Part shown: piece by piece, positions 21,127 through 31,156 of the stretch
Numbering within the stretch: the first letter of the stretch is position 1
How the letters are laid out: every line of letters begins with the position of its first letter
Source of the DNA: Steromphala cineraria
Taxonomy: Eukaryota > Mollusca > Gastropoda > Trochida > Trochidae
Reading direction: 5' to 3'
DNA: 64,000 nt
NCBI GenBank assembly: GCA_916613615.1
Contig: OU744735.1
Coordinates: 54,700,082-54,764,081, forward strand
Program-made: the position numbers and the translations under genes
The notes under the pieces: model-generated
Databases searched by the model: none
What the model was told of the DNA's origin: nothing
Seen by the model: only the letters and a program-made list of their open reading frames with translations

Positions 21127-24100
21127 TCAATCAATGATCCAACCATAGACCTCAACTTCACATAACTGAACTATGTTGCTACTATCAAGAGGATTAGGTA
21201 TAGCCACCCTGAAGTAGCGCCCTACCACGGGAGTTGTACAGTCAAATGTGACAGCAGCGCCAGCAGCAAGGGCTACATCCGGGTGTCTGTAACATAGACG
21301 TGCTTCTGCTGTCAGGTCCACACTCGGGTCTTCCGTGAAGGTCTCAAGGTCGAAATTTCGTAATCTTTCAGCTGTAACATGAACAAGTAATTCTGATCAT
21401 AACACCTTACGATATTTTAATGAATCTATAATTCTTATTTTATACCATTTTCCAAACATCACTACTTTCATTTAAAAAGACGTATCTGTTTTTGTGATTC
21501 TTTAGCATTTTCAAATGTTTTTCCTTTCTCGATATATATTGCTATGAAAAATCCATTCTTTTCAAATATACTCAACAATAATAGTTAAGCAATATCCCTC
21601 AAATAGATTTAAATTATCATTTGGATCAATACAGGAACTATCAATAACTTCAATATTCAAGGTTGATATCAACCAGGGCGCACTCTACCGATTAGCAAAA
21701 ATTTGCAAACGTGTTATATTTGGGATCACACTATCTTGAATAGTACATATTATTGTACTTTTCATGACTTGATCTGCCTCTGTGGGGAGAGAATGCAACA
21801 TTTCATGACTTGATCTCTCTCTGTGGGGAGAGAATGCAGCATTTCATGACTTGATCTGCCTATGTGGGGAGAGAATGCAACATTTCATGACTTGATCTGC
21901 CTATGTGGGGAGAGAATGCAATATTTCATGACTTGATCTGCCTCTGTGGGGAGAGAATGCAACACTTCATGACTTGATCTGCCTCTGTGGGGAGAGAATA
22001 GCCTCGTGTGAGCGAGAACGAGTGCAACATACCACAGCAACCTGCCCGGTTGACGATGAGGACATCAGTGACAACAGCAGGAGCTCCTAGGTCGACCTGC
22101 CACCATCCGCCGGGATCACTCAGTGCAACATGGAAGCATGAATTGGAGTTCCAGCTTGGACTTCTATTGCCATCGACAACATGGGAAGAATGCGACTTAG
22201 TATGAAAGGAACTACTTCCCTTAGTCGTCCTTCCAAGGGAAAGATTTTTGGTCATATCTGAGAAGAAGAATTAGTGTATGTCCTTAAATGATGAAAACAG
22301 CATGTGCAAATATCAAATATTTCGAATAATAGAGATATTTTCATTATCAGAAGTCATGATGAAGTATTTCTATTATATTTTAAATCAGAAAGAAAACTCA
22401 TTATGCAAAAATACATAATTAGTGTGTCCCTGGCAGTACTCATCACTTCTTGTCTGTAGGTGAAGTTTTTTGGACAAAAGTGTGACATGAAAATATGTTT
22501 AAACATAGATATGTTGAAGCTGTCGATTCGGGCTCAACATGGATTATTTGATTTAACATTGAAGGTTTATTTGTCTCAATTTGCTGTAAAATCGTCACAT
22601 TAATTACATAGAGCTGGTCAATAAGTCTTAGTCGTATACAAGAAATCTACACAACACTTAGCATGCTGAACCTACCAATGCAACGCCGTTGTTTTCTGTT
22701 GACAACACACTTCTGGCTGAACATACAAGGCTCTCTTTGACACGGCCCAAGCATCACCTGTAGAAAAATTAATTAGTTGATTTTTGATCCGATGATTCAC
22801 ATTTTAAATGGATCAAACGATTAATCCCAACAGAAATACTCAAGTCCCCCCACCCCATAAACCAACCGCCAATTATCCTCTTTAAGATATAATCACATTC
22901 TGGGTGAAAAAAAACAGAACCCCAGTTAGATGCAACATATAATTCCGTTGAGTATTTGCTCGGTCCCGTCAACTGTCAAAACTGTAATTTCTTCATAGGT
23001 GTGCACATCCGTTTTTCAAGACGGAGAAATGACTTGTTTCTAGATTAGTAAAGGACAGCACAATCATACCGTTAGAATGTATTTAGAAAAGAGGGAATAG
23101 TTTGTGAAGAAATTATCAAAGGACTTAAAAAGAGCAGTCAAAATAACATGTTAACTACCAGACCACTGTACACTAAACCCTTAAAGAAACTATCCACTCA
23201 TTCAAAGTTTCATTGAAAAAAAACAAGACACGGTTTTCTATCCTAACAACATTTTATCTAATACTGACTCATTTGCACATCATCTAACTTCATTTGTTTT
23301 GCAATAACTCGTTTATCTTACAGCCAGGAAACGTTTTATTAATATGTTAATGAATTTATTGAATATGGAGTCCATAGTCATCAATACTTCGTATGTCCAC
23401 CTTCAGCTGTTTTGCAGGCAAACACTCGACGTCTCATTGATGTCGTTAGACGTCTGACGGTGGCGATAGGGATGTTCCCCCATTCATCCTGTAGGGCTTG
23501 TTCCAGCTGCCTCAGGTTGACTGGAGAGTTTGCTCTATTCCTGATTCGCCTCCCTAGGCAGTCCCACATGTGTTCAATTGGAGAGAGATCAGGAGAGCGT
23601 GACGGCCACGGCAAGACGTTGACGTTATTGTTGTCCAGGAATGTTGACACTGCTCTTGCTGAATGTGCAGGCGCGTTATCATGTTGAAACAAAGTTCCCG
23701 GGTGATTCTGAAGAAATGGCAACACAACAGGACGAAGAACTTGATCAATGTATCTTTGCGCAGTCATGTTACCCATAACTATCACCAATGGCGACTTGTT
23801 TTCTCCTCGGATACCGCCCCAAACCATCACACTTCCCCCACCGTGTCCCTGGACCTCTGCAACACAATTTGGAGCGTTTATTTCACCCCGACGGCGATAA
23901 ACGCGGGCTCTGCCATCATGCTTATATAGACAAAACCTACTTTCCTCGGTGAACATAACATTCCGCCAATCACAAAGCTGCCACCTTCGTACAAGTCTTG
24001 TCCAGATTAATCGGTTATGTCGATGTTGACGAGTCAACGTTGGGCCACAATATGGTCGACGGGCCCGAATCCCTGCTGCTCTTAACCTCCTTCTGACGGT

Positions 24101-25875
24101 TGATTGAATAAGCACCCTCCCGAGAGCCGTAGACGCCGATTCTGCAACTGTCAGGAATCGATTTCGGAGATGGAGAGTTCTTAAGTGTCGGTCTTCCCGA
24201 CGTGACGTCACACGTGGTCTACCTGTACGCGATCTATCTAATGTTGTTCCCGTGGCCCTATTACGTTTCATCAAATTTTCGATGGTTTTTCGATGACAGC
24301 CGAATGTTCTTGCAATAAGAACATTTGAAGCACCCATGTCCTTCATACCCAAGGCCCTGCCGCGCTGTTCTGGGGTCAATCTAGGCATTTTAAAATTGAT
24401 TTTATATGATCTGACTCACATGTGAATTGATCGCTTGCTAACTCACTTTCAATAATGTGCGAAACAACGATCAAAGAAAAACGTGTTTTCTCAGTTTTCA
24501 AGAAAAGTCATGAAAATCACGTACCTAATCAATATCTGAGATGAACACCTGAAATGTTACATTTTGCCGACCTGTTTCCATAAAACTTAAATTTAGCTAA
24601 GAAAATTAAGAATATATTTGAATTCTAAAAATGGATAGTTTCTTTTGGGGTTTAGTGTATCTGCTTGAGATGATAACATAATAAAAAAATGAAAACAATT
24701 TTTTGTTGGAAATACACATTAAAGACCGTGAATATATATTAATAAAGAGTTCAATTGATTTTTCAAATTCTGTATTGCATTGAATAAAGGAGTTGACAAA
24801 TCCATAGAACTATTTCTCATTCATCTAGACAAATGCCTCTGTGACAATGTCTCCTAAAGTCGTGAATAGATGGTAGCTTGCTTCACTATTTAAATGTTTA
24901 ACGATTAACACCTTATAAGAGCGATGTCAATACACATTTTTATTATCGCTATGTATAGTATGTTATGCATTGTTCGAGTTTTAAAAAGTTCGCACAATAT
25001 TTCAGCTGAAGCGGGACGTCATAAAAGTGTGCAGTTCATTCTCTCACCCCAGAGGCAGATCAAGTCATGAAATGTTAATACAGCCTCTGTTCTATTATAC
25101 AGCCACGGGAACAAATTGGCATTAAGTTCTGGAAATGTTCCTTTCATTCAGTATGGTATCTTCATACTCTTTCTTTAATAGTAAACTTGAAATACGATAA
25201 TGAACTTAAAGGGACAGTAGCACGTTTGGAGGGGGAATATAAGGTGATGTCGGGAAAATGAAAATAAATGGTTTCAATTGAAAGAGAATGCATAAAAACT
25301 TATGTAAAGTTCAGCCATGCGATTCCTTTTTCTTACACATAAAACATAAAACTCAGATACATAAAACTCAAGATACATAAAACTTAGATACATAAAACTG
25401 AGATACATAAAACTCAAATCCATAAAACTCAGATACATAGAACTCAAGATACATTTAATGTAATAATAATATAGCGATTTGAGCATGTCTTAGGACGTGG
25501 AAAAGGCGCAATATAAGTATGCACATTATTATTATTATTATAAAACTCAGATACATAAAACTCAAGATACATAAAACTCACATTGTCCCAATCGGTGATG
25601 GCAGAGTAGGAGTAATCACTCGCATTCATCAGGTAGCCAGGTTGTTCATAATGATCCTCCAAATGTAGTGAGCACATCATTGTCCTTCTGTCGAAGCTCA
25701 CAGACTTACAGACACGATATGCCGCACAATCAGCTGCACATGAAAACAGGCGACTCCCGGATATTTTAAAAATAATTTCCCCATGAAAACGAGACCCATG
25801 GAAGAAGTTATCAGGACATAGACTAGCAAGAACTGGAAAACACAGGACAACGGTTAGCTTATGTATGAGATACAT
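21127..25875 (-). CDS. PAN/Apple plus F-type lectin (fucolectin) secreted protein, gene 2
   Basis: Four coding exons on the minus strand: 25875-25582, 22757-22676, 22257-22033 and 21371-21127 (stop TGA). They total 846 nt, about 281 aa, with donor/acceptor consensus and phases 0, 1, 1 exactly as in gene 1. Exon 1 begins MYLIHKLTVVLCFPVLASLC (signal peptide), then a PAN-like domain with FSCAADCAAYRVCKSVSF and MMCSLHL. Exon 2 is again 82 nt: a 27-residue linker with LGPCQ and CVVNRKQRRC. Exons 3-4 give the F-type lectin domain: NLSLGRTT, VVDGNRSPSWNSNSCFHV, GGWWQVDLG, LIVNRAGCCG, AERLRNFD, CYRHPDVALAAG and CEVEVYGW. The fucose-site Asp of R-x-D is Gly here. Intron 1 contains a Tc1 transposon and minisatellite; intron 3 contains a tandem array. 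Probably a secreted lectin; ligand unknown. Confidence 0.88.
21762..22000. repeat. 41-bp tandem array of the MITE family A terminus
   Basis: Six units of TTCATGACTTGATCTGCCTC followed by TGTGGGGAGAGAATGCA. Each unit is the terminal sequence of the 57-424 MITE family. The array lies in intron 3 of lectin gene 2 and stops about 33 bp from the exon 3 donor (exon border 22033). Confidence 0.92.
23171..24657 (-). mobile_element. Tc1/mariner transposon in intron 1 of lectin gene 2
   Basis: Inverted ends read CACTAAACCC..AAAGAAACTATCCA on both sides. TA flanks both (23169-23170 and 24658-24659), the Tc1/mariner target duplication. Length 1,487 bp with one transposase frame, in the same orientation as the host gene. 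Confidence 0.9.
23381..24388 (-). CDS. Tc1-like transposase, full length, altered first catalytic residue
   Basis: An uninterrupted 335-aa frame. The N-terminal part has paired helix-turn-helix DNA-binding regions (MPRLTPEQRGRALGM; LIARTFGCHRKTI) and a GRPR linker. The DDE core contains DWRNVMFTEESRFCLY, VMVWGGI, LFQHDNAPAHSAR and SPDLSPIEHMWDCLGR. The spacing from the second Asp to the Glu is 34 residues, as in DD34E Tc1 elements. The first catalytic position, normally Asp in (S/T)DES(R/H)F, is Glu here (FTEESRF), which would be expected to reduce or abolish cleavage. The frame has no stop or frameshift, so the insertion is young or recently inactivated. Confidence 0.95.
   Translation of the reverse strand: MPRLTPEQRGRALGMKDMGASNVLIARTFGCHRKTIENLMKRNRATGTTLDRSRTGRPRVTSRREDRHLRTLHLRNRFLTVAESASTALGRVLIQSTVRRRLRAAGIRARRPYCGPTLTRQHRHNRLIWTRLVRRWQLCDWRNVMFTEESRFCLYKHDGRARVYRRRGEINAPNCVAEVQGHGGGSVMVWGGIRGENKSPLVIVMGNMTAQRYIDQVLRPVVLPFLQNHPGTLFQHDNAPAHSARAVSTFLDNNNVNVLPWPSRSPDLSPIEHMWDCLGRRIRNRANSPVNLRQLEQALQDEWGNIPIATVRRLTTSMRRRVFACKTAEGGHTKY
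25050..25100. mobile_element. Terminal fragment of MITE family A
   Basis: Contains CCAGAGGCAGATCAAGTCATG, in two blocks, and CAGCCTCTGTTCTATTATA, then diverges. Solo terminus inside intron 1 of lectin gene 2. Confidence 0.6.
25206..25345. mobile_element. Truncated MITE family B copy
   Basis: Begins TTAAAGGGACAGTAGCACG and follows the complete copy at 27967-28332 as far as GCGATTCCTTTTTCTTAC. It then breaks into the minisatellite. Inside intron 1 of lectin gene 2. Confidence 0.75.
25340..25582. repeat. Minisatellite from the donor end of intron 1, with SINE tail inserted
   Basis: The unit on the gene's strand is GAGTTTTATGTATCTT (about 14-17 bp), repeated from the donor GTGAGT at 25576-25581 down to about 25340. 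Between about 25458 and 25545 it is interrupted by GGACGTGGAAAAGGCGCAAT plus ATAAGT and (ATT)n, which resembles a tRNA-type SINE tail. The repeat reads through in the exon frame, producing a false extension. Confidence 0.8.
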
Positions 25876-26769
25876 CTCTGAGTTTATCGCATCCTTTCCA
25901 TAGTATGAGGTGTACGAATAGTGTGGTTGCTTATTTAAAGTAAATGGATATCTATGTTTTGGAAAGATATAAGGAGGAAATAATCGATAGAACTTATGAT
26001 CAATAAACGATAAAATATCGGGAGTGATTGATCAGTATGTACTTTTCATTATTTGCAGTGTGTCAACAACCTTTTGAACTCTTACGATATATGTGCATAG
26101 TGATTACATGGCAACGTTTGTTTAAAGATATCTATTTATTAACATAACTTTGGTTTTATGCTGTTTTAAGCACAGCGTTATCAGTATGCTGTGTTCAGGT
26201 ATCATAACACAAGAACTTTCATAAGTACTATATGTATTGATATAACCTCATTTAGAATTTTTTATCAGGAAAAGATCAACTTCTTGTACTGTTGTTGGAT
26301 ATATACATTTTGTGATAGGGCCCTACAACTTCTGAGTAATAGACGCGTATTAACCTTATTTAGAATCGGATTTTGAGTAGGGGAAATGTATATTGAAAAG
26401 TATGTTGAAATTAAAACACTGTACCGTACAACTTAAAAACATGTATTGTATGACTGTGTATACTTTGTTAAGGAGAGAGAGCGTTTCATCCCAAATTGTA
26501 AAAAGTAATAAGGATAATGTTTCAAACTTAGTCTTTCGAAGGAATACTTTTTCTTTTAAATCTTGCAAAATTCCTTAAATATGTACTTGAGTGTAAAAAA
26601 CAAAGACAGGTAACTCTTTCTACAAATGAAACTTCTTGAATCTTGAATCTTAAATCTAGAATTTTCTCTAGTGGTCTCAACATCCTCTATTTAGTTCAAG
26701 GGCATGCTTCCATAAGCATCCCATGGTAACAAGATATAATGGCGTTTGTTCTAGCTCAACTGAATCGTT

Positions 26770-27265
26770 CTCTCCCAAAAGAGGTGGATCAAGTCATAAA
26801 ATGTTGATCCTACCTCTGCGCGAATTAGACTAAGTCCGTGCTTGCCGGGCGGAACAAACTTTTCTCTCACAATCCACTTTACTTTTACCAAACATCGCTT
26901 TCAACCTTCTAATTTGTTTATTAGGTTGATTAATCAAATTGAATTTATCATAAAACAAATGATAATTCACTCAATTATAAAAACAGTAGCATCTGTATAA
27001 AAGAAATTCATATTTCATTTTTCCTATATTTTCCCTCACACTGTTAATGAAAATAATCATAAAGTCATGATAGTTTCAATGTCAACATATGCCGTGAAAG
27101 ATGCTCACAAGCAACGGAATCCAAGAAGTGTTTTCATTGGCTGCAAATAAGGGAGATATCTTGTGTCAGAACTTTTTGACGCTAGGGCAAACTGCCGAAC
27201 CAAGGGCTTAACCATTAAGAACAGCTCAGGTACGACTGAGCTGCCTCTGTGGGGAGAGAATGGGA
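26770..27265. mobile_element. Degenerate MITE family A copy
   Basis: The left end has AGAGGTGGATCAAGTCATAA and CCTACCTCTGCGCGAATTAG; the right end (27230-27262) has GAGCTGCCTCTGTGGGGAG. Internal sequence is diverged. The ORF overlapping the right end is incidental. Confidence 0.5.
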
Positions 27266-27627
27266 GTCCCCGTGACACTACAAACACAGCATAGTCCATC
27301 AACGCATGCTATTTATCATATTTATTACAAGTTTGTATGATTAATTAAATTTTGAAAAATACTCAAAAAACATTTTTCCAGCACCCATTAATTGCGGTGC
27401 CCTTGGTATGTTATAATTAATTGTTCGAATGTCAATCCTTGGATTATCTTTTTTCAAAAGTTTTAGAAATACTCACTCCGACGTTACAATCTCTAATTAA
27501 TCGACTAATTGATTACAAATTGTGTGATGGTATTGATTGTGTAACGTTAAACAACTATTTGATAAATACACACTAACAGATACAATTGATTTATTGTAAA
27601 TACCATTTTTGAAGCTGAAGTTCATAC

Positions 27628-27972
27628 TTTAAAGGGGCAGGAGCACGTTTTTGTGATAATGTTATATTTTCAATGCTAAATGTTAATGCTAAATGTATTA
27701 TTTTGATAGTGTCAAAAATCTCATTACACAAACCAATCTCTTTTAGTCAGAGAATAAATTATAAAGATTCACATTAATTCAATTGGCGGTCCTTTTTGTG
27801 TAAACACCTTTAATCCATTTAGTGTGAGCATGGCTGAACTTTACATTATATTTTTGATTTATTACTGCATCATTTACTTTCAATACATTGTTTTTTGCAA
27901 TTGGAACCATTCATTTTTATTTTCCGGACATCACCTCATGTTCCTCCTTAAAACGTGCAACTGCCCTTTAAA
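27628..27972. mobile_element. MITE family B, copy abutting the next one
   Basis: Begins TTTAAAGGGGCAGGAGCACG and ends GCAACTGCCCTTTAAA. It is about 345 bp, inverted relative to the copy that follows, and shares its last TTTAAA with it. The TTAA-containing junction suggests a TTAA-targeting family (piggyBac-like or Kolobok-like), by inference only. Confidence 0.85.
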
Positions 27973-28332
27973 GGGGCAGTAGCACGTTTTTAGGGGGAAT
28001 ATAAGGTGATGTCAGGAAAATGAAAATTAATGGTTCCAATTGAAAGACAATGTATTTAAACTAAATGGAGCAGTAATAATTCAAATATATATTGTAAAGT
28101 TTAGCCATGCGATTTCTTTTTCTTACTCAAAATGAATTAAAGGTGTTCACACAAAAATGGCCGCCAATGGATTTCATCTGAATCTTCAAACTTTGTCCTC
28201 TGACTATGGATGATTGACTTGTTTAATGAGATTTTTGACACTGTCAATATAATACATTTAACATGAACTTACAATTATCAGTGAAAATTTTAAAATATAA
28301 AGTTATCAAAAAACGTGCTACTGCCCCTTTAA
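27967..28332. mobile_element. MITE family B, complete copy
   Basis: Begins TTTAAAGGGGCAGTAGCACG and ends GTGCTACTGCCCCTTTAA. Internally it has AATGGCCGCCAATGG and CTTTGTCCTCTGACTATGG, which recur in the copies at 25206, 38062 and 44164. No ORF. Confidence 0.9.
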
Positions 28333-28339
28333 GGATAAC

Positions 28340-29470
28340 ATAAATCCATTCGTGAATAAAACGAACGAGTCGAAAATCGTCAAGTTCGTTGTTTTCTCAA
28401 ATGTACGGTCAGACGTATGTTATCCGACTTGAAATAAGGCCTTTGAACACAACCTTCTGCAATGGTTTGATGTAAATAACACTCAACTTCCATTAAATAA
28501 GATTAGCATGAAGAAATATTTTTATACATATTTTTTTTTACATATTATTGCTTGAAAACTTTATGATGCCCGAACAGGTAAACCAGTACATTTCGTACGT
28601 ACATGTACGAGTCCGTTAAAACGTTTTTTAAGCACATTGCCAGAAATATTGTAAGTCACACACACAACGTTCTCAGTGGCTATTGGGCTGTAGGCATTTG
28701 TTATTAAACAGTCATTGTATCTGTTGAGCATATATAATATGTCCCGTCACTACTGTATTGTGATGACATTGTCGAGTATCCTGTCTGTGAGGACATTTCG
28801 TCAGCAGATGATGTGTAAGCACATGCTACAAGAACTTTGTTTATGTCAGGAATAGTACAACTTCAGGTATTTTCAAAGGGTGCATGGTTTGGTAAGGTAT
28901 GGACGTTGCTTTTGTGCCTAAAAAAAGAAACCGAAATGACTTTATTGAGCAAACTACAGTTAGTTTTGTTCCTATGTACTATCCATTATAGAATATTTAA
29001 GTCTTCGTTTTTTATTTAAAATTAATGTATACAAATTAGTCTTAACTCTGCTTTTTTTTACAAGAAAGAGATTTTATATCTTTAATCCAATTACAATTTC
29101 CATATCATATTTTTATCTTAATTGTCTAAAAATGTGAAAGAAAATCCAATTTAAATAGAATTGAAACAACAATGGCGTCACTTTGAAGTGTCAAACGGTC
29201 TATTGCGAGTCCAATGCAGAGTTGACAAGACATGTACTGAACAACAGTTAATGATGATATTTTTACAGCTCATCCTTGAGTTTTAAGCAGTTAAGAATAA
29301 GTAAAATAGGGAGGATTAAATAAACAAAGATCTAACGAAATGCAGGATAAAATCTCAAGATTAATTTGAAGACAAGTGTAGAGAAGAGAAGATGCATGCA
29401 AAAGACTGATATCAAGTCATATTGCTTTTGGGTGCGAATGCTCGTTAGAGACGAAATCGTTTGGTTACGA
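28340..29470. other. AT-rich gene-free stretch
   Basis: No exon, RNA gene or obvious repeat was found here on either strand. Confidence 0.55.
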
Positions 29471-29471
29471 A

Positions 29472-29590
29472 TCCGCTTACAGCTGACAGCCAGTACCAAG
29501 TTTGTGTCACGTGATCCCCCCTACCCGTCTGATTGCTCTCATTAACGGTGGTCAATTGGGTTTCAAAAGCAAAGTTGTTGATTCCCTTTA
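29472..29590. repeat. Dispersed ~118-bp repeat (inverted copy of 17455-17572)
   Basis: See 17455-17572. A hydrophobic reading (LLYILNMFVIATQSFS) on the minus strand at about 29788-29840, before GTAAAC, resembles a signal segment but has no convincing exon start. It is not annotated as coding. Confidence 0.6.
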
Positions 29591-30251
29591 AGACTGAAAG
29601 GTGACCCATTACCCTTGATCTCTCCTTCACAAGATGTTGATATCGAGCCAGCTGTAGCGCCAACAAGATGTTGCCTTTGACAGATGTTAGAATCTGGAAA
29701 ATACTCTTGAATCTGTAATGATACAATGGTCTGTACATGGAATCGACACTTAAGACCCATCTTAAAGCTAAGTGAACTCGGTTTACCTGAAAATGATTGG
29801 GTAGCTATAACGAACATATTCAAAATGTAAAGAAGCACCTGCAGGATGTCTGCCAGTGAGTTCAGTGAGGAAAATGAACGAATATGCAGGAAAACTTATA
29901 AAAGATAATACTGGTACAAAGGAAATTCGAAGATTGTGCTATAGTGTATTCATATGATTATGAATACACATTAAAACTACATTTTAACTGTACATTTGTC
30001 GAATTTGTAGCCATGTCCCAACTTTATAGATTTTTGGATTTGTTCTCTGGATTTATTTATAACTTTACTGAAAAGGTTGTACCGATAACTTTTTGAATTA
30101 CATTTATTCTCGAATATATCGTGATCTCGTGATATTTTACGCCTGCTTCAATTTCTTGATCGAGATAGTGTATTATTATCTGATAGTGTAAATCCTCTTA
30201 TTGATCAAGACGAATATCAGTAGTGTATGGTCTGCTCAATAAATTGTCTTA

Positions 30252-30432
30252 TTGTCCAGAGGTCCCATTGATCGTGACAGAGGTCCCATCGATCATGACA
30301 GAGGTCCCATCGATCGTGACAGAGGTCCTATCGATCGTGACAGAGGTCCCATCGATCATGACAGAGGTCCTATCGATCGTGACAGAGGTCCCACCGATCG
30401 TGACAGAGGTCCCATCGATCGTGACAGAGCTC
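30252..30432. repeat. 21-bp minisatellite with ClaI-type ATCGAT core
   Basis: About nine near-identical units of AGGTCCCATCGATCGTGACAG. Because 21 is a multiple of three, several frames stay open (repeating seven-residue units). There is no splice or codon evidence of a gene. Confidence 0.95.
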
Positions 30433-31156
30433 TAATGGAGTAAGCTTTCCATTCAAAACATACAAAACATGTTCCATTTGCAGTTTTTAAAAAGTTTGTT
30501 GCAATTGTTTTTGCCTCCAAAGCTAAACGTAGTTTTACGTTCAGATCGTCAATTTGCAAGGGGTATTTAGCGAAACACCAGAAAACAGCTGTAACTCTAA
30601 ATAAACTGAATATCTTTTAATCTGTACAGTCATTATAGATTGATACACTTTCCTTTCAAACTCCTTTTCGTCGAAAGAATCACCTTTCGTACATTTAATA
30701 ACCATTTTACAATGTTTATATTTTGAGATAATACAAGGGAATTGTACGATAGACATTGGATGGACCAGTGAATGAAGGAAGAAGGTTGCGTTAAGGAAAT
30801 GGGAAGGACAAACCTTTTACCGGTACTCAATGTTTTCTCACGAGTTCAGAACAAGCGTGTCCTCTAACAAATTGAAATATGATACATGTAGTTTAGTGTT
30901 TTAATTTCATTTTGAACTTACAATTAAAATGAAATAACCAAAACATTTACAGTAAATCAATCTCTTGTTCAGTATTTGCATCATTACATTAATTTCATAC
31001 ACGTCGAGCAGAGGTCAACACTTTTTTACAATTCAAAGTAATTTATAAACAAATGATGATAATCTTAATGAATAAAACTTATGATAAAAGTTTATCAAAG
31101 TTTGGAACTCATACATTCAATCTGAGCAGTCCACTATACGATCAGCCAGTTCACAA

